A DNA stretch of 59,427 nucleotides, taken from contig NZ_CALUYG010000013.1 in NCBI RefSeq assembly GCF_944324935.1, positions 1 through 59,427 on the forward strand, in the 5' to 3' direction. The translations under genes and the position numbers were made by a program. Of the stretch, positions 44,755 through 52,287 are shown in pieces. Origin of the DNA: an uncultured Desulfovibrio sp. (GTDB lineage Bacteria > Desulfobacterota > Desulfovibrionia > Desulfovibrionales > Desulfovibrionaceae). Each line of letters opens with the position of its first letter. Positions within the stretch are counted from its first letter, which is position 1. The notes below the pieces were generated by a model that searched no databases, was not told the origin of the DNA, and saw nothing but the letters and a program-made list of their open reading frames with translations.

Positions 44755-45390
44755 TCAGTCAGGCGAGCCGGTCAGCGGTTCGCAGACAGCCCGGCCGTCG
44801 GTACGGCCGGCCAGCAGGGCGGTGAATTCCTCCTGCCGCGCGGCGGGCAGGGTGATGGTCAGACAGGCCTCGGCGTCGTAGCTTTCGTCCACCAGCCGGG
44901 CTTCCACCTCCGGCAAGAGGCGGTGCAGCCTGTCGAGATGGGCGAAGCCCACCCGCACGCGCAGACGGCAGCGGGGCACGCGTTCCTCTTGCGGCAGCTC
45001 GGCCAGTACAGCCCGCACGCTGTCCTGGTAGGCCCGCACGAGGCCTCCCGTGCCGAGCTTGACGCCGCCGAACCAGCGGGTCACCACCACGCAGATCTCG
45101 CCGAGGCCGCTGTGCAACAGCAGTTGCAGCATGGGCCGGCCGGCCGTGCCGTGGGGCTCGCCGTCGTCGGAAAAGCCGATCTCCGCCGTCTGTCCCGGCG
45201 GCCCGGCCACATAGGCCCAGCAATTGTGCGTGGCGTCGGCGTGCGCGGCCCGGATGCGCTCCACGAAGGCCCGCGCTTCGGCATGACCGGCGGTCCGGGC
45301 GCAGTGGGCCAGAAAGCGGCTGCGGCGGATGATGAGTTCGGCCTCGTGGGGCCGGTCGGGGCAAGCGGAGGGGACGGGATAGCGGCTCAT
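44755..45390 (-). CDS. YigZ/IMPACT-family protein
   Basis: 211 residues. The UPF0029 N-terminal domain contains IRRSRFLAHCART, HNCWAYVAG near 69, SDDGEPHGTAGRPML near 88 (the signature) and VVTRWFGGVKLGTGGLVRAY near 115. The C-terminal domain resembles elongation-factor G domain IV. Bacterial YigZ and its eukaryotic relative IMPACT are linked to translation control; the molecular role is unclear. The start is the ATG at 45390, and its ribosome site is weak. Confidence 0.88.
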   Translation of the reverse strand: MSRYPVPSACPDRPHEAELIIRRSRFLAHCARTAGHAEARAFVERIRAAHADATHNCWAYVAGPPGQTAEIGFSDDGEPHGTAGRPMLQLLLHSGLGEICVVVTRWFGGVKLGTGGLVRAYQDSVRAVLAELPQEERVPRCRLRVRVGFAHLDRLHRLLPEVEARLVDESYDAEACLTITLPAARQEEFTALLAGRTDGRAVCEPLTGSPD

Positions 45391-45567
45391 GCGGCACTGT
45401 CGTGGCTGACGGGCGGGTTGACGGCCTCGGGGTTGACGGCCTCGCCGGCGTCGGGCCGGCATCCCTGTATAGCCCGCCGCCGCCTTTCTGACAAGCTGCC
45501 GGCAGGCGCGGATACCCGAGAAAAAAATCACGGTTTTCGGGAAAAAAAGCTTTACAGCCAGGGAAGA

Positions 45568-45597
45568 TTCAAGTAAACAGGAATTGTTCCTGATAAT
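45568..45597 (+). promoter_or_regulatory. rubrerythrin promoter with 15-bp palindrome
   Basis: CAGGAATTGTTCCTG at 45578-45592 is a perfect palindrome around a central base, lying between a weak -35 (TTCAAG, 45568-45573) and GATAAT (45592-45597). A repressor bound here would block the promoter. The regulator is not identified; it does not match the PerR box. Confidence 0.5.
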
Positions 45598-45623
45598 AAC
45601 GAAACCCCTCAAGGAGACATACC

Positions 45624-46136
45624 ATGAGCAAGACCCAGGAAAATCTGATGGCCGCCTTTGCCGGCGAATCCCAGGCCAACCGTAAATATCTCGCCTTCGC
45701 CGCCGTGGCGGACAAGGAAGGCATGCCGCAGGTGGCCAAGCTCTTCCGCGCCGCCGCTGCCGCCGAGACCATCCATGCCCATGCCCACCTGAAAAATGCC
45801 GGGCTGATCGGCAGCACCGAAGAAAACCTCAAGGCCGCCATCGAAGGGGAAACCTACGAATTCACCAAGATGTACCCTGAAATGATCAAGGAAGCCGAAG
45901 CCGAAGGCAACACCGCCGTGGCCAAGTACTTCGACTTCGCCAACAAGGTGGAAGAAGTGCACGCCAACCTGTACAAGAAGGCGCTGGCCGATCCCAAGGG
46001 CCTGGCCGGCACCGACTACTATGTGTGCAAGGTCTGCGGCTACACCCACGAAGGCCCCTGTGATTCCTGCCCCGTGTGCGGCGGCGGCGCGGCCGGCTTC
46101 TTCAAGGTGGACGACACCTGCTGCCTGAACAAGTAA
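45624..46136 (+). CDS. rbr: rubrerythrin
   Basis: 170 residues. A ferritin-like four-helix domain (1-130) with di-iron Glu/His ligands (NLMAAFAGESQANRKYLAF, AAAAAETIHAHAHL, EAEAEGNTAVAKYF) is joined to a C-terminal rubredoxin-like Fe(Cys)4 domain (CKVCG and CPVCGG). It reduces hydrogen peroxide to water using rubredoxin electrons in anaerobes. It is about 20 residues shorter than the classical D. vulgaris protein. AAGGAG lies upstream of the ATG. It complements the superoxide and oxygen defences encoded at 37.8-39.7 kb. An 8-bp hairpin follows at 46142-46159. Confidence 0.95.
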   Translation: MSKTQENLMAAFAGESQANRKYLAFAAVADKEGMPQVAKLFRAAAAAETIHAHAHLKNAGLIGSTEENLKAAIEGETYEFTKMYPEMIKEAEAEGNTAVAKYFDFANKVEEVHANLYKKALADPKGLAGTDYYVCKVCGYTHEGPCDSCPVCGGGAAGFFKVDDTCCLNK

Positions 46137-46323
46137 TCCCGGCCGGCAGGACTGCCGGCAGGCATCATATGCGACGGCGCATGCGGCTTTCCGCCGTGTG
46201 CGCCGTCCCTTTTCGCGGGGGGGACGCGCCCCGGGCGCATTGCAATTTGAGGGGAAAGCGGGCAAGATTCAGGTTTCGTGCCCGCTCCGCGGTCAGACGG
46301 ACGGGCGATCAGGAGGCCTATCC

Positions 46324-47628
46324 ATGCGTATGCTATTTGTTCTGTGCAGCGCGCTGCTGAGCCTTGCGCTGCTTGGCGGCGGGTCAGCGCCGCGTGCCGC
46401 CGATGCGGCGTCTTCTCCCGATGCCAAATACGAGGACCTGCGGCGCTTCAGCCAGGTGCTCGATCTGGTGGAGCGCAACTACGTCAAGGACGTGAGCCGG
46501 TCGGACCTCATCAACGGGGCCTTGAAGGGCATGCTCTCGGCGCTTGATCCGCATTCCACCTTCATGACGCCGGAAGAATACAAGGAGATGCACGAGAACA
46601 CCGCCGGGGAATTCTTCGGCGTCGGCATCGAAATGACGCTGGAAAACGGACAGGTGACCGTACTCACCCCCATCGACGATACGCCGGCCTTCCGGGCGGG
46701 CGTGCAGCCCGGCGACCTCATCCTTTCCATCAACGGGCAGCCCACGCAGGAACTTTCCCTGTCCGAGGTCGCCTCGCGCATCCGCGGTCCCAAGGGGACG
46801 GAAGTGGAACTTACCCTGCTGCGCACCAATTCCAAGACGCCGCATACCGTGCGCATCGTGCGCGACGCCATCCCGCTGGTGAGCGTCAAGTCCCGCAAGC
46901 TGGAGGACGGCTATTACTGGGTGCGCCTCTCGCGCTTTGCCGAACCGACGTCCGACGAGCTGCGCAAGGCGCTGGCCCAGGCCGCCAAGGAAAGCAAGAA
47001 GGATGGCCTGCGCGGCATCGTGCTCGACTTGCGCAACAACCCCGGCGGCCTGCTTGATCAGGCCGTGGAAGTGACGGACATGTTCCTCTCCGCGGGCGAC
47101 ATCGTGTCCATCAAGGGGCGCGACAGCGCCATGCAGCGCGTGTACACGGCCCATCAGCAACCCGACGACATGGCCGACGTGCCGCTGGTGGTGCTCATCA
47201 ACGCCGGTTCGGCCTCGGCTTCGGAGATCGTGGCCGGCGCGCTGCGCGATCACAAGCGGGCGCTCATCGTGGGCGAGCGCTCCTTCGGCAAGGGCTCGGT
47301 CCAGAATCTCATCCCGCTCATGGACAAGTCCGGGCTCAAGCTGACCGTTGCCCTGTACTACACGCCCAACGGCAGCTCCATCCAGGCCGAGGGCATCGTG
47401 CCGGATGTGGATGTGCCCTTTGAGGCGCCGCGCGAGCAGGACAAGGAGGCCGAGCGCTTCCTCGTGCGGGAAAAGGATCTCAATCGTCATCTGGAAAACG
47501 GCAAGCAGGCCGGACAGGGCAAGAGCAAGGCGGCCAATGAGGGACGCGATCAGCTCGAGCGCGACAACCAGCTGCGCATGGCGCTCAATCTGGTGAAGAG
47601 CCTGCCCCGGATGCGTACCATCAAGTAA
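46324..47628 (+). CDS. ctpA: S41 C-terminal processing peptidase
   Basis: 434 residues with a signal peptide (about 1-23). A PDZ domain (about 90-175, GVGIEMTLENGQVTVLTPID) and the S41 protease domain follow, with the catalytic Ser in NAGSASASEIVAGAL near 300 and Lys in GERSFGKGSVQ near 325. It is a periplasmic protease that trims cell-wall-associated and membrane proteins. AGGAGG precedes the ATG at 46324. The yibQ-like gene follows after 12 bases, an order seen in many proteobacteria near envC. Confidence 0.95.
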   Translation: MRMLFVLCSALLSLALLGGGSAPRAADAASSPDAKYEDLRRFSQVLDLVERNYVKDVSRSDLINGALKGMLSALDPHSTFMTPEEYKEMHENTAGEFFGVGIEMTLENGQVTVLTPIDDTPAFRAGVQPGDLILSINGQPTQELSLSEVASRIRGPKGTEVELTLLRTNSKTPHTVRIVRDAIPLVSVKSRKLEDGYYWVRLSRFAEPTSDELRKALAQAAKESKKDGLRGIVLDLRNNPGGLLDQAVEVTDMFLSAGDIVSIKGRDSAMQRVYTAHQQPDDMADVPLVVLINAGSASASEIVAGALRDHKRALIVGERSFGKGSVQNLIPLMDKSGLKLTVALYYTPNGSSIQAEGIVPDVDVPFEAPREQDKEAERFLVREKDLNRHLENGKQAGQGKSKAANEGRDQLERDNQLRMALNLVKSLPRMRTIK

Positions 47629-47640
47629 CGGCCTGGCGTC

Positions 47641-48873
47641 ATGCGGAAAGTGGCCAGTTCCGCCGGAACATGCCGGACGGCAGGCGGGCGCGCGGCAAGG
47701 CGTCTGCTGCTGTTCGGCATGGTCTGGTTCGCTCTCTGCCTGGGCATCGGGCTCTGGTCGCTGGGGCAGGAAGGTCCCGGCGCGCCCCGGCAGCTCCGGG
47801 GACCGGACGGCCCGCGTCTCCAGGCGCTGCGGCAACGGGCCTTTCTGGCCGTGCTGGAACGCGCCGCGGCAGGCGTGCCGCATGCCCGTCTCTATCAGGA
47901 GCCCCGCTCCGGCGCTGACGATGTCCTGCAATACGTCATGGAAGGCGTGCGCGCCCCCCTGCGGCTGGCGCTGGGCATGCAGGAGCGGGTGGAGGTCTGG
48001 CGTCGCTCCATGCGCCCGGGCGCTGGATCCCCCCTGCTCCAGCCCGGGGAAGCGCCGCGGCTTGTCTGGCGCGATGACGGCAGCCTGGAGGTCTGCATCA
48101 ACGAACGGCCCGTCCTGCGCATCCGTTTTCCCGGGCAGGAGGCGCAGCTCGGCGCGCTGGCACGGCCGCTGGGGGAGGGGTCGCTCGTCATCGTCATCGA
48201 CGATATGGGGCAGCGGCTGGAAACGGCGGAGCAGCTTGCCGCCCTGCCGTTCCCGGTGACCTTTGCCGTCTGGCCCCATGCGCGCCGTGCTGGCGAAGTG
48301 GAACGGCTGGCGCGGGAACGCGGACTTGACGTCATCGTGCATCTGCCCATGCAGCCGTTGCGTCGCGAAGGCGGCAAACAGCCGGACGCAGGCCCCGGCG
48401 CCCTGACGGAGAGCATGAGCGCCGCCGAGATGCGCGCCGTGCTGGACGCCGCCTTCACGCGTCTGCCATCGGCCATCGGCTTCAACAATCACATGGGCTC
48501 GCGCTTTACCGGCAGTCGCAACGGCTGTCGCCTGCTGTGCAGCCAGTTACGCGGGCAGGGGCTGTTCGTGCTGGACAGCATGACCCAGAACCATTCCGTT
48601 CTTTGCAAGGAGGCCCTCCAGCAGGGTCTCGTAGGGGCCGAGCGCAGTGTTTTCCTGGACAACGAGCGCAAGGTCCCCGCCATCCTGGCCGCGCTGGACA
48701 TCGCGGCCGAAAAGGCGCGGCGGCATGGCCTGGCCATCGCCATCGGCCATCCCTATCCCGAGACCGTGCAGGCGCTCCGGCAATGGCCGCTGGCCGCCGG
48801 GCGGGAAGGGGTCGCCGTGGTGTCCCTGCGCCGTCTGGTCTGGCATCTGGCCACCCGCACTGACGGGGAGTGA
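47641..48873 (+). CDS. YibQ-family divergent polysaccharide deacetylase
   Basis: 410 residues. A membrane anchor or signal (about 20-42) and a variable linker region precede the DUF610/YibQ domain from about 175. That domain has VIVIDDMGQRL near 183, FPVTFAVWPHAR near 208, VIVHLPMQPL near 233, GFNNHMGSRFT near 281 and AIGHPYPET near 375, the NodB-like deacetylase fold with diverged metal site. Linked by position to ctpA and probably to cell-wall remodelling. The long N-terminal region is larger than in E. coli YibQ. Confidence 0.87.
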   Translation: MRKVASSAGTCRTAGGRAARRLLLFGMVWFALCLGIGLWSLGQEGPGAPRQLRGPDGPRLQALRQRAFLAVLERAAAGVPHARLYQEPRSGADDVLQYVMEGVRAPLRLALGMQERVEVWRRSMRPGAGSPLLQPGEAPRLVWRDDGSLEVCINERPVLRIRFPGQEAQLGALARPLGEGSLVIVIDDMGQRLETAEQLAALPFPVTFAVWPHARRAGEVERLARERGLDVIVHLPMQPLRREGGKQPDAGPGALTESMSAAEMRAVLDAAFTRLPSAIGFNNHMGSRFTGSRNGCRLLCSQLRGQGLFVLDSMTQNHSVLCKEALQQGLVGAERSVFLDNERKVPAILAALDIAAEKARRHGLAIAIGHPYPETVQALRQWPLAAGREGVAVVSLRRLVWHLATRTDGE

Positions 48874-48978
48874 GCCGGCCGGCCGCCTTTCTCGCGCCGC
48901 GCCTGCGCCGGGTCACGGCGTGCGCCCTGCCGGCATGGCATGCTGATGTATACACCTGCAACCCCACGGAGGTTTTCC

Positions 48979-49389
48979 ATGAAGTGGTTCGTCCATGTTT
49001 GTCTGGCGCTGGCCCTGCTGGCCGCGGGAGCGAGCGCCGCCCGTGCCGACGCCTACCAGCTCTCCACCCACATCCTCGACATCACCCGCGGCAAGCCTGT
49101 GCCGGGGGTGCAGATCCTCCTTTTCAAGATCGACACCACCAAGGACATCTGGGTCAAGGTGGCCGAAGGCCGGACGGACGAGAACGGCCGGGTGGGCAAC
49201 TTCCTCCCCGGCGTGGGCAATGACGGGACCTACAAGCTGCGTTTCGAGGTGGCCCCCTATTTCAAGGCCCATAACGAGCCCTCGCTCTACCCCTTTGTGG
49301 AGATCATCTTCGCCATCGAAGGGGCCGGACATTACCATATCCCCATCACCATGTCGGCCAACGGCTATTCCACCTATCGCGGCAACTAG
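48979..49389 (+). CDS. exported transthyretin-like protein (HIUase family)
   Basis: 136 residues: a signal peptide (about 1-24, AAGASAARAD) and a 5-hydroxyisourate hydrolase/transthyretin fold. The N-terminal LSTHILDITRGKPVPGVQI has the catalytic His. The C-terminus reads FAIEGAGHYHIPITMSANGYSTYRGN; the family end is YRGS, here YRGN. In urate breakdown HIUase opens 5-hydroxyisourate. Here there is no uricase or OHCU decarboxylase nearby and the protein is exported, so another periplasmic role is possible. GGAGG precedes the ATG at 48979. Confidence 0.85.
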   Translation: MKWFVHVCLALALLAAGASAARADAYQLSTHILDITRGKPVPGVQILLFKIDTTKDIWVKVAEGRTDENGRVGNFLPGVGNDGTYKLRFEVAPYFKAHNEPSLYPFVEIIFAIEGAGHYHIPITMSANGYSTYRGN

Positions 49390-49416
49390 GACCTGCCGAC
49401 ACGTCTTGCTGTTTGT

Positions 49417-49615
49417 GTGGGGGGAAGGGGAACCCCTCGCGTTGCTGTCGATGCCCGCAAGGCCTTGCGGCCCAACAGGCATGGCCTGCGGGCCGCCCGC
49501 TGGATCGCCGCCGGCGCGGGAGGGCCCAGCCTTTTCGCAGCGAAGCGAGAAAAGGCGTTCTCGCCATTCTTCCCCCCACGCTCTCCATCCCTCTTCCAGC
49601 GCGCTTTTATCGGGG
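49417..49615. repeat. GTGGGGGGAAGG intergenic repeat, copy 2
   Basis: Starts GTGGGGGGAAGGGGAACCCC like copy 1 but has about 150 extra bases in the middle, with stems such as GGCCTTGCGGCC and CTTTTCGCAGCGAAGCGAGAAAAG. It ends CTTCCCCCCAC (49569-49579) and then GCGCGCTTT, as copy 1. Part of the 529-base gap 49390-49918, which otherwise holds an AT-rich promoter-like patch near 49690-49715. Confidence 0.65.
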
Positions 49616-49764
49616 GAAGCGTCGAGAGAACACGGGGGACCCCCGCTCCATGGACACGCGGCGTGTGGACGGCTCGTTTGGCATATGGCGTAAAATTATT
49701 TATAAAATTTATGTTGTCAGCCCCTGGCCTGCCCCCGGCACCGGGGTTGCCCGCACAAAAGCGC

Positions 49765-49805
49765 AAAGGGCGCGCGGCGGAGAGCTCCGCCCGTGCCCTT
49801 TTTGA
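49765..49805 (+). terminator. terminator-like hairpin in the proC leader
   Basis: AAAGGGCGCG ... CGTGCCCTTTTT with an inner CGGCGGAG/CTCCGCC stem, 115 bases before proC. It either ends transcription from upstream or acts as an attenuator; no leader peptide is obvious. Confidence 0.55.
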
Positions 49806-49918
49806 CGACACCCCGCTGACGGCCGGACTGTTTGCGGCTGGCCGCGGCTGGACTTTCCCGCCGTGAGGGCGTAGCAGGGGAGACGACCCCGCCCCATGCG
49901 CGGGGAACAGGAGGAGAT

Positions 49919-50737
49919 ATGGCTACATGCACCATTGCCTGTATCGGCTGCGGCAACATGGGCGGCGCCATGCTGGGCGGCTGGCTCGCGGTGGCCGGCA
50001 AGCGGGACTACCGTCTGCTCGGCATGACGCGCACCCCCGCCCGGGCGGCGGCTCTTGTGGAGCGCGGGCTCACGCTGTGCGGAACGGCGGAAGAGGCCGC
50101 ACGGCAAGCGGATATCGTCGTGCTGGCCGTCAAACCCTATCAGGTGGCGGACGTGCTTGCCGGCCTGTCGCCCGCGCTCGACGCCGGCAAGCTGCTGGTT
50201 TCCGTGGCCGCCGGCGTGAGCGTGGAGCGTTTGCGCGCGGCTTCCGGCGGACGCTGCCCGGTGGCGCGCTGCATGCCCAACACGCCCGCGCTGGTGGGCA
50301 AGGGCGTCTTTGCGCTGTGTTTTGACGATCCGGCCCTGACGCCGGAGGCTCGGGAGCGCGTGCAGCGCCTCTTTGCCGATCTGGGCGTCTGCGTGGAGCT
50401 GCCCGAAGCGCGGATGACCGCCTTTTCCGCGCTGGTGGGCGCGGGGCCGGCCTATGTCTTCCAGATGATGCAGGGCCTTGTCCAGGCAGGGGCGACACAG
50501 GGCTTTTCCTGGGCGCAGTCGCGCGAGCTGGTGGCGGCCCTCTTTGAAGGCTGCGCCTGCATGGCCCGGCAAGAGACGACGCCTCTCATGGAGATGCGGG
50601 ACAACGTCTGCTCTCCGGCGGGGCTGACCATCGCGGGCGTCAACGTGCTCGACCGGGCGGGCCTCTCCGGCCTGCTGGTGGATGCCGTGCTGGCCGCCGA
50701 GCAGCGCGGCCGCGAGATGGAAGGCGGCAAGGCATGA
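49919..50737 (+). CDS. proC: pyrroline-5-carboxylate reductase
   Basis: 272 residues of ProC, the last step of proline synthesis (P5C to proline with NAD(P)H). The Rossmann motif IGCGNMGGAMLGGW (about residues 9-22), VLAVKPYQ near 68, RCMPNTPALVGKG near 117 and the C-terminal SPAGLTIAGVNVL near 222 (the usual SPGGTT replaced by SPAGLT) identify it. AGGAGG precedes the ATG at 49919. The SPAGLT variation is in the substrate loop and could slightly alter kinetics; otherwise ordinary. Confidence 0.93.
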   Translation: MATCTIACIGCGNMGGAMLGGWLAVAGKRDYRLLGMTRTPARAAALVERGLTLCGTAEEAARQADIVVLAVKPYQVADVLAGLSPALDAGKLLVSVAAGVSVERLRAASGGRCPVARCMPNTPALVGKGVFALCFDDPALTPEARERVQRLFADLGVCVELPEARMTAFSALVGAGPAYVFQMMQGLVQAGATQGFSWAQSRELVAALFEGCACMARQETTPLMEMRDNVCSPAGLTIAGVNVLDRAGLSGLLVDAVLAAEQRGREMEGGKA

Positions 50738-50913
50738 ACCGACCGGCGGGCGGCATGCGGAACCTCGGCCTGCTTGTCCGGCGGGAGGCTCCGCCGCTGC
50801 CCGTCTTCCAGACGACCCGCCTCCATGCCCGCTCAGTGAGCGTACGGGCGATGGCGGCGGAAGCAACGCACAACTGACGCGCTGCCTTTGACAGCGAAAA
50901 GGAGCGACCGACA

Positions 50914-51291
50914 ATGACCCTGAGCAATGTGGGCCTGCTGGCGCTGGCCGGGGCAATGGGCACGCTGGCCCGCTACGGGATCTCGGAGCTGGCCAGCCGG
51001 CTGGCCGGCGGCAACTATCCGCTGGGGACCTTCACGGTCAATGTGCTGGGATCCTTCCTCTTCGGCTTCATCTGGCATCTGGCGGCCGTGCGTCTGCTCA
51101 TCCCCGACCATGTGCGCATCATCCTGCTGGTGGGCTTCATGGGCTCGTTCACCACCTTTTCGTCCCTCATGTTCGATTCCTTCGCGCTGGGGCAGACGCG
51201 CCTTGTGCTGCTGTTCTTCAACATCGGGGCGCAGGTGGTGCTGGGCATGGGGGCGCTGCTGCTGGGCATGACGCTGGCCCGGCAGCTTTGA
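50914..51291 (+). CDS. crcB: fluoride ion channel CrcB/Fluc
   Basis: 125 residues, four membrane spans. The Fluc signatures are GTLARYGIS near 16, GTFTVNVLGSFLFGF near 38 (the conserved Asn), GFMGSFTTFSSLMFDS near 74 (the Phe-box and central Na+ site) and a final hydrophobic span. Dual-topology dimers let fluoride leave the cell. AAAGGAG is upstream. The leader contains GGGCGATGG and CTGACGC, which faintly recall the fluoride riboswitch. Confidence 0.95.
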   Translation: MTLSNVGLLALAGAMGTLARYGISELASRLAGGNYPLGTFTVNVLGSFLFGFIWHLAAVRLLIPDHVRIILLVGFMGSFTTFSSLMFDSFALGQTRLVLLFFNIGAQVVLGMGALLLGMTLARQL

Positions 51292-51298
51292 TGCACCG

Positions 51299-51643
51299 TT
51301 AATCCCCGCCGCCGCCTCCGTCGCAGCCTCCACAATCCCCCCCACCGTCGCCGTCGCCTCCATCGCCGTCCCCGCCAAAGAATCCCCCGCAATGAGGGCA
51401 GCGACCGCTTGTCGGGGCATGGGAATCGGGGGTGTCATCGAAAAAAGCGTCGTCCTTGCTCAGAGTGCCACCAGTACCGTCCACAGGGGCCCTCGAACCG
51501 AGGGCACGCTGTCTGGGGCGTCAGCCGCAGCGTTTTTTTATCATGTCGTCAAAGACAAGATATCGGAAGATGAAGTAAATCAGGAAGAGCAGAAAAACCA
51601 CGAGTAAAAATTTACCAAGCAAGCTGAGCAGTTCCCATATCAT
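51299..51643 (-). CDS. putative small membrane selenoprotein 1 (C-G-U motif)
   Basis: Read with the in-frame TGA at 51523-51521 as selenocysteine, the gene gives 114 residues. One membrane span (about 7-30) leads to DDMIKKRCG, then Sec41, RPRQRALGSRAP and a hydrophilic stretch with KDDAFFDDTP. A CPHCGG pair and a Gly/Asp-rich tail with CGGC end the protein at a TAA. The ATG at 51643 has GGAGG 5 bases upstream. Without recoding the product would be a 40-residue peptide ending Cys-Gly. Supporting recoding: a paralogue at 52245 conserves the same frame on both sides of its TGA, and a SECIS-like hairpin follows. Cys39-Gly40-Sec41 would be a redox motif. No known family recognised. Confidence 0.72.
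51483..51512 (-). promoter_or_regulatory. SECIS-like hairpin of selenoprotein 1
   Basis: Beginning 16 bases after the TGA: GCCCTCG, loop GTT, CGAGGGC (7 pairs), flanked by an outer ACAG/CTGT stem. The apical loop starts 23 bases after the TGA and begins with GU, as bacterial SECIS elements require for SelB binding. Confidence 0.7.
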
Positions 51644-51672
51644 GCAGGTCCTCCAGGTACAGGATTCCTTGT

Positions 51673-51845
51673 GTGTTTTTTGGGGGGGAGAAGTCTCCTC
51701 CTGCTGTGCTGGCGATGCCTGCCGGCGCGGCCCTGCGGGGCCCTCCCCGGAGCGTTGCCCTGCAGAAAGGCATTTTTTCCTCCGCACGCTCCTCCGCCTT
51801 TCCCCCACCCTCCGCCGGGGTGAGGAGGATGGGGCGCGAAGCATC
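51673..51845. repeat. GTGGGGGGAAGG-related intergenic repeat, copy 3
   Basis: A diverged unit between the two small selenoprotein genes: TTGGGGGGGAGAAG at the start, GGCCCTGCGGGGCCC stems inside, and CTTTCCCCCACCCTCCGCC at the end. Sequence order parallels copy 2 at 49417. AAAGGAA/TTCCTTT (51851-51872) just beyond is a small hairpin that may end the transcript of selenoprotein 2 in part. Confidence 0.5.
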
Positions 51846-51912
51846 CGTTCAAAGGAAAGAATATCTTCCTTTCCAGAGGGTCAGACTTCCCTCCTCGAGA
51901 TGGGGTGTCTGA

Positions 51913-52245
51913 TCATGCGTCCCGGCCCTGATGCCGTTCAATTCCCGCCGCCTCCGTCGCACGACGAACCGGCTGAGGATCCGCCCCGGCATGATCGCCG
52001 CCACGGTCACTGCCGGCGGGACGGGATGACGCGGCGGACGGCGTCCTTGCTCCGGGCGTGCCGTCGAAAAAGAAGCCGTCCTTGCGCGGGGGGTGTTCAT
52101 TGTCGTTCAGCGGATCCCTCAGACCGAGGGCGCGCAGGTTGGGGCGTCAGCCGCAGCCGTTGCCCGCCGCGCCGTTGCCGATGAGGCGGGACAGGCCAAA
52201 GCCCAGCAGGCCGCAAAGGAGCAGGGCGAGCACAAGTTCCAGCAT
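51913..52245 (-). CDS. putative small membrane selenoprotein 2 (C-G-U motif), tail probably frameshifted
   Basis: With TGA at 52149-52147 read as selenocysteine the product is 110 residues: a membrane span (3-21), a Gly/Asn-rich hinge GNGAAGNGCG, Sec33, RPNLRALGLRDP, then KDGFFFDGTP. The ATG at 52245 has GGAGG 5 bases upstream and lies 42 bases after hydF, so it is co-transcribed. From about residue 75 the frame departs from paralogue 1. The homologous Gly-rich end (SSCDGGGGN, then TGA at 51940-51938) lies in another frame, so an indel has occurred or the assembly has an error. Function unknown. Confidence 0.68.
52110..52135 (-). promoter_or_regulatory. SECIS-like hairpin of selenoprotein 2
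   Basis: CCCTCG, loop GTC, TGAGGG (six pairs including one G-T), with outer GCG/CGC pairs. The loop is again exactly 23 bases after the TGA. The outer pairs differ from copy 1 while pairing is kept. Confidence 0.68.
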
Positions 52246-52287
52246 GTGAACCTCCGTAAGGGGGGCGGCGGGCCGCCATTCTCTGCG

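Noticed and set aside
51521-51643. A 40-residue peptide ending at the TGA as the complete product
   Set aside because: Conservation of the frame past the TGA in the paralogue and the matching hairpin argue for recoding rather than termination.
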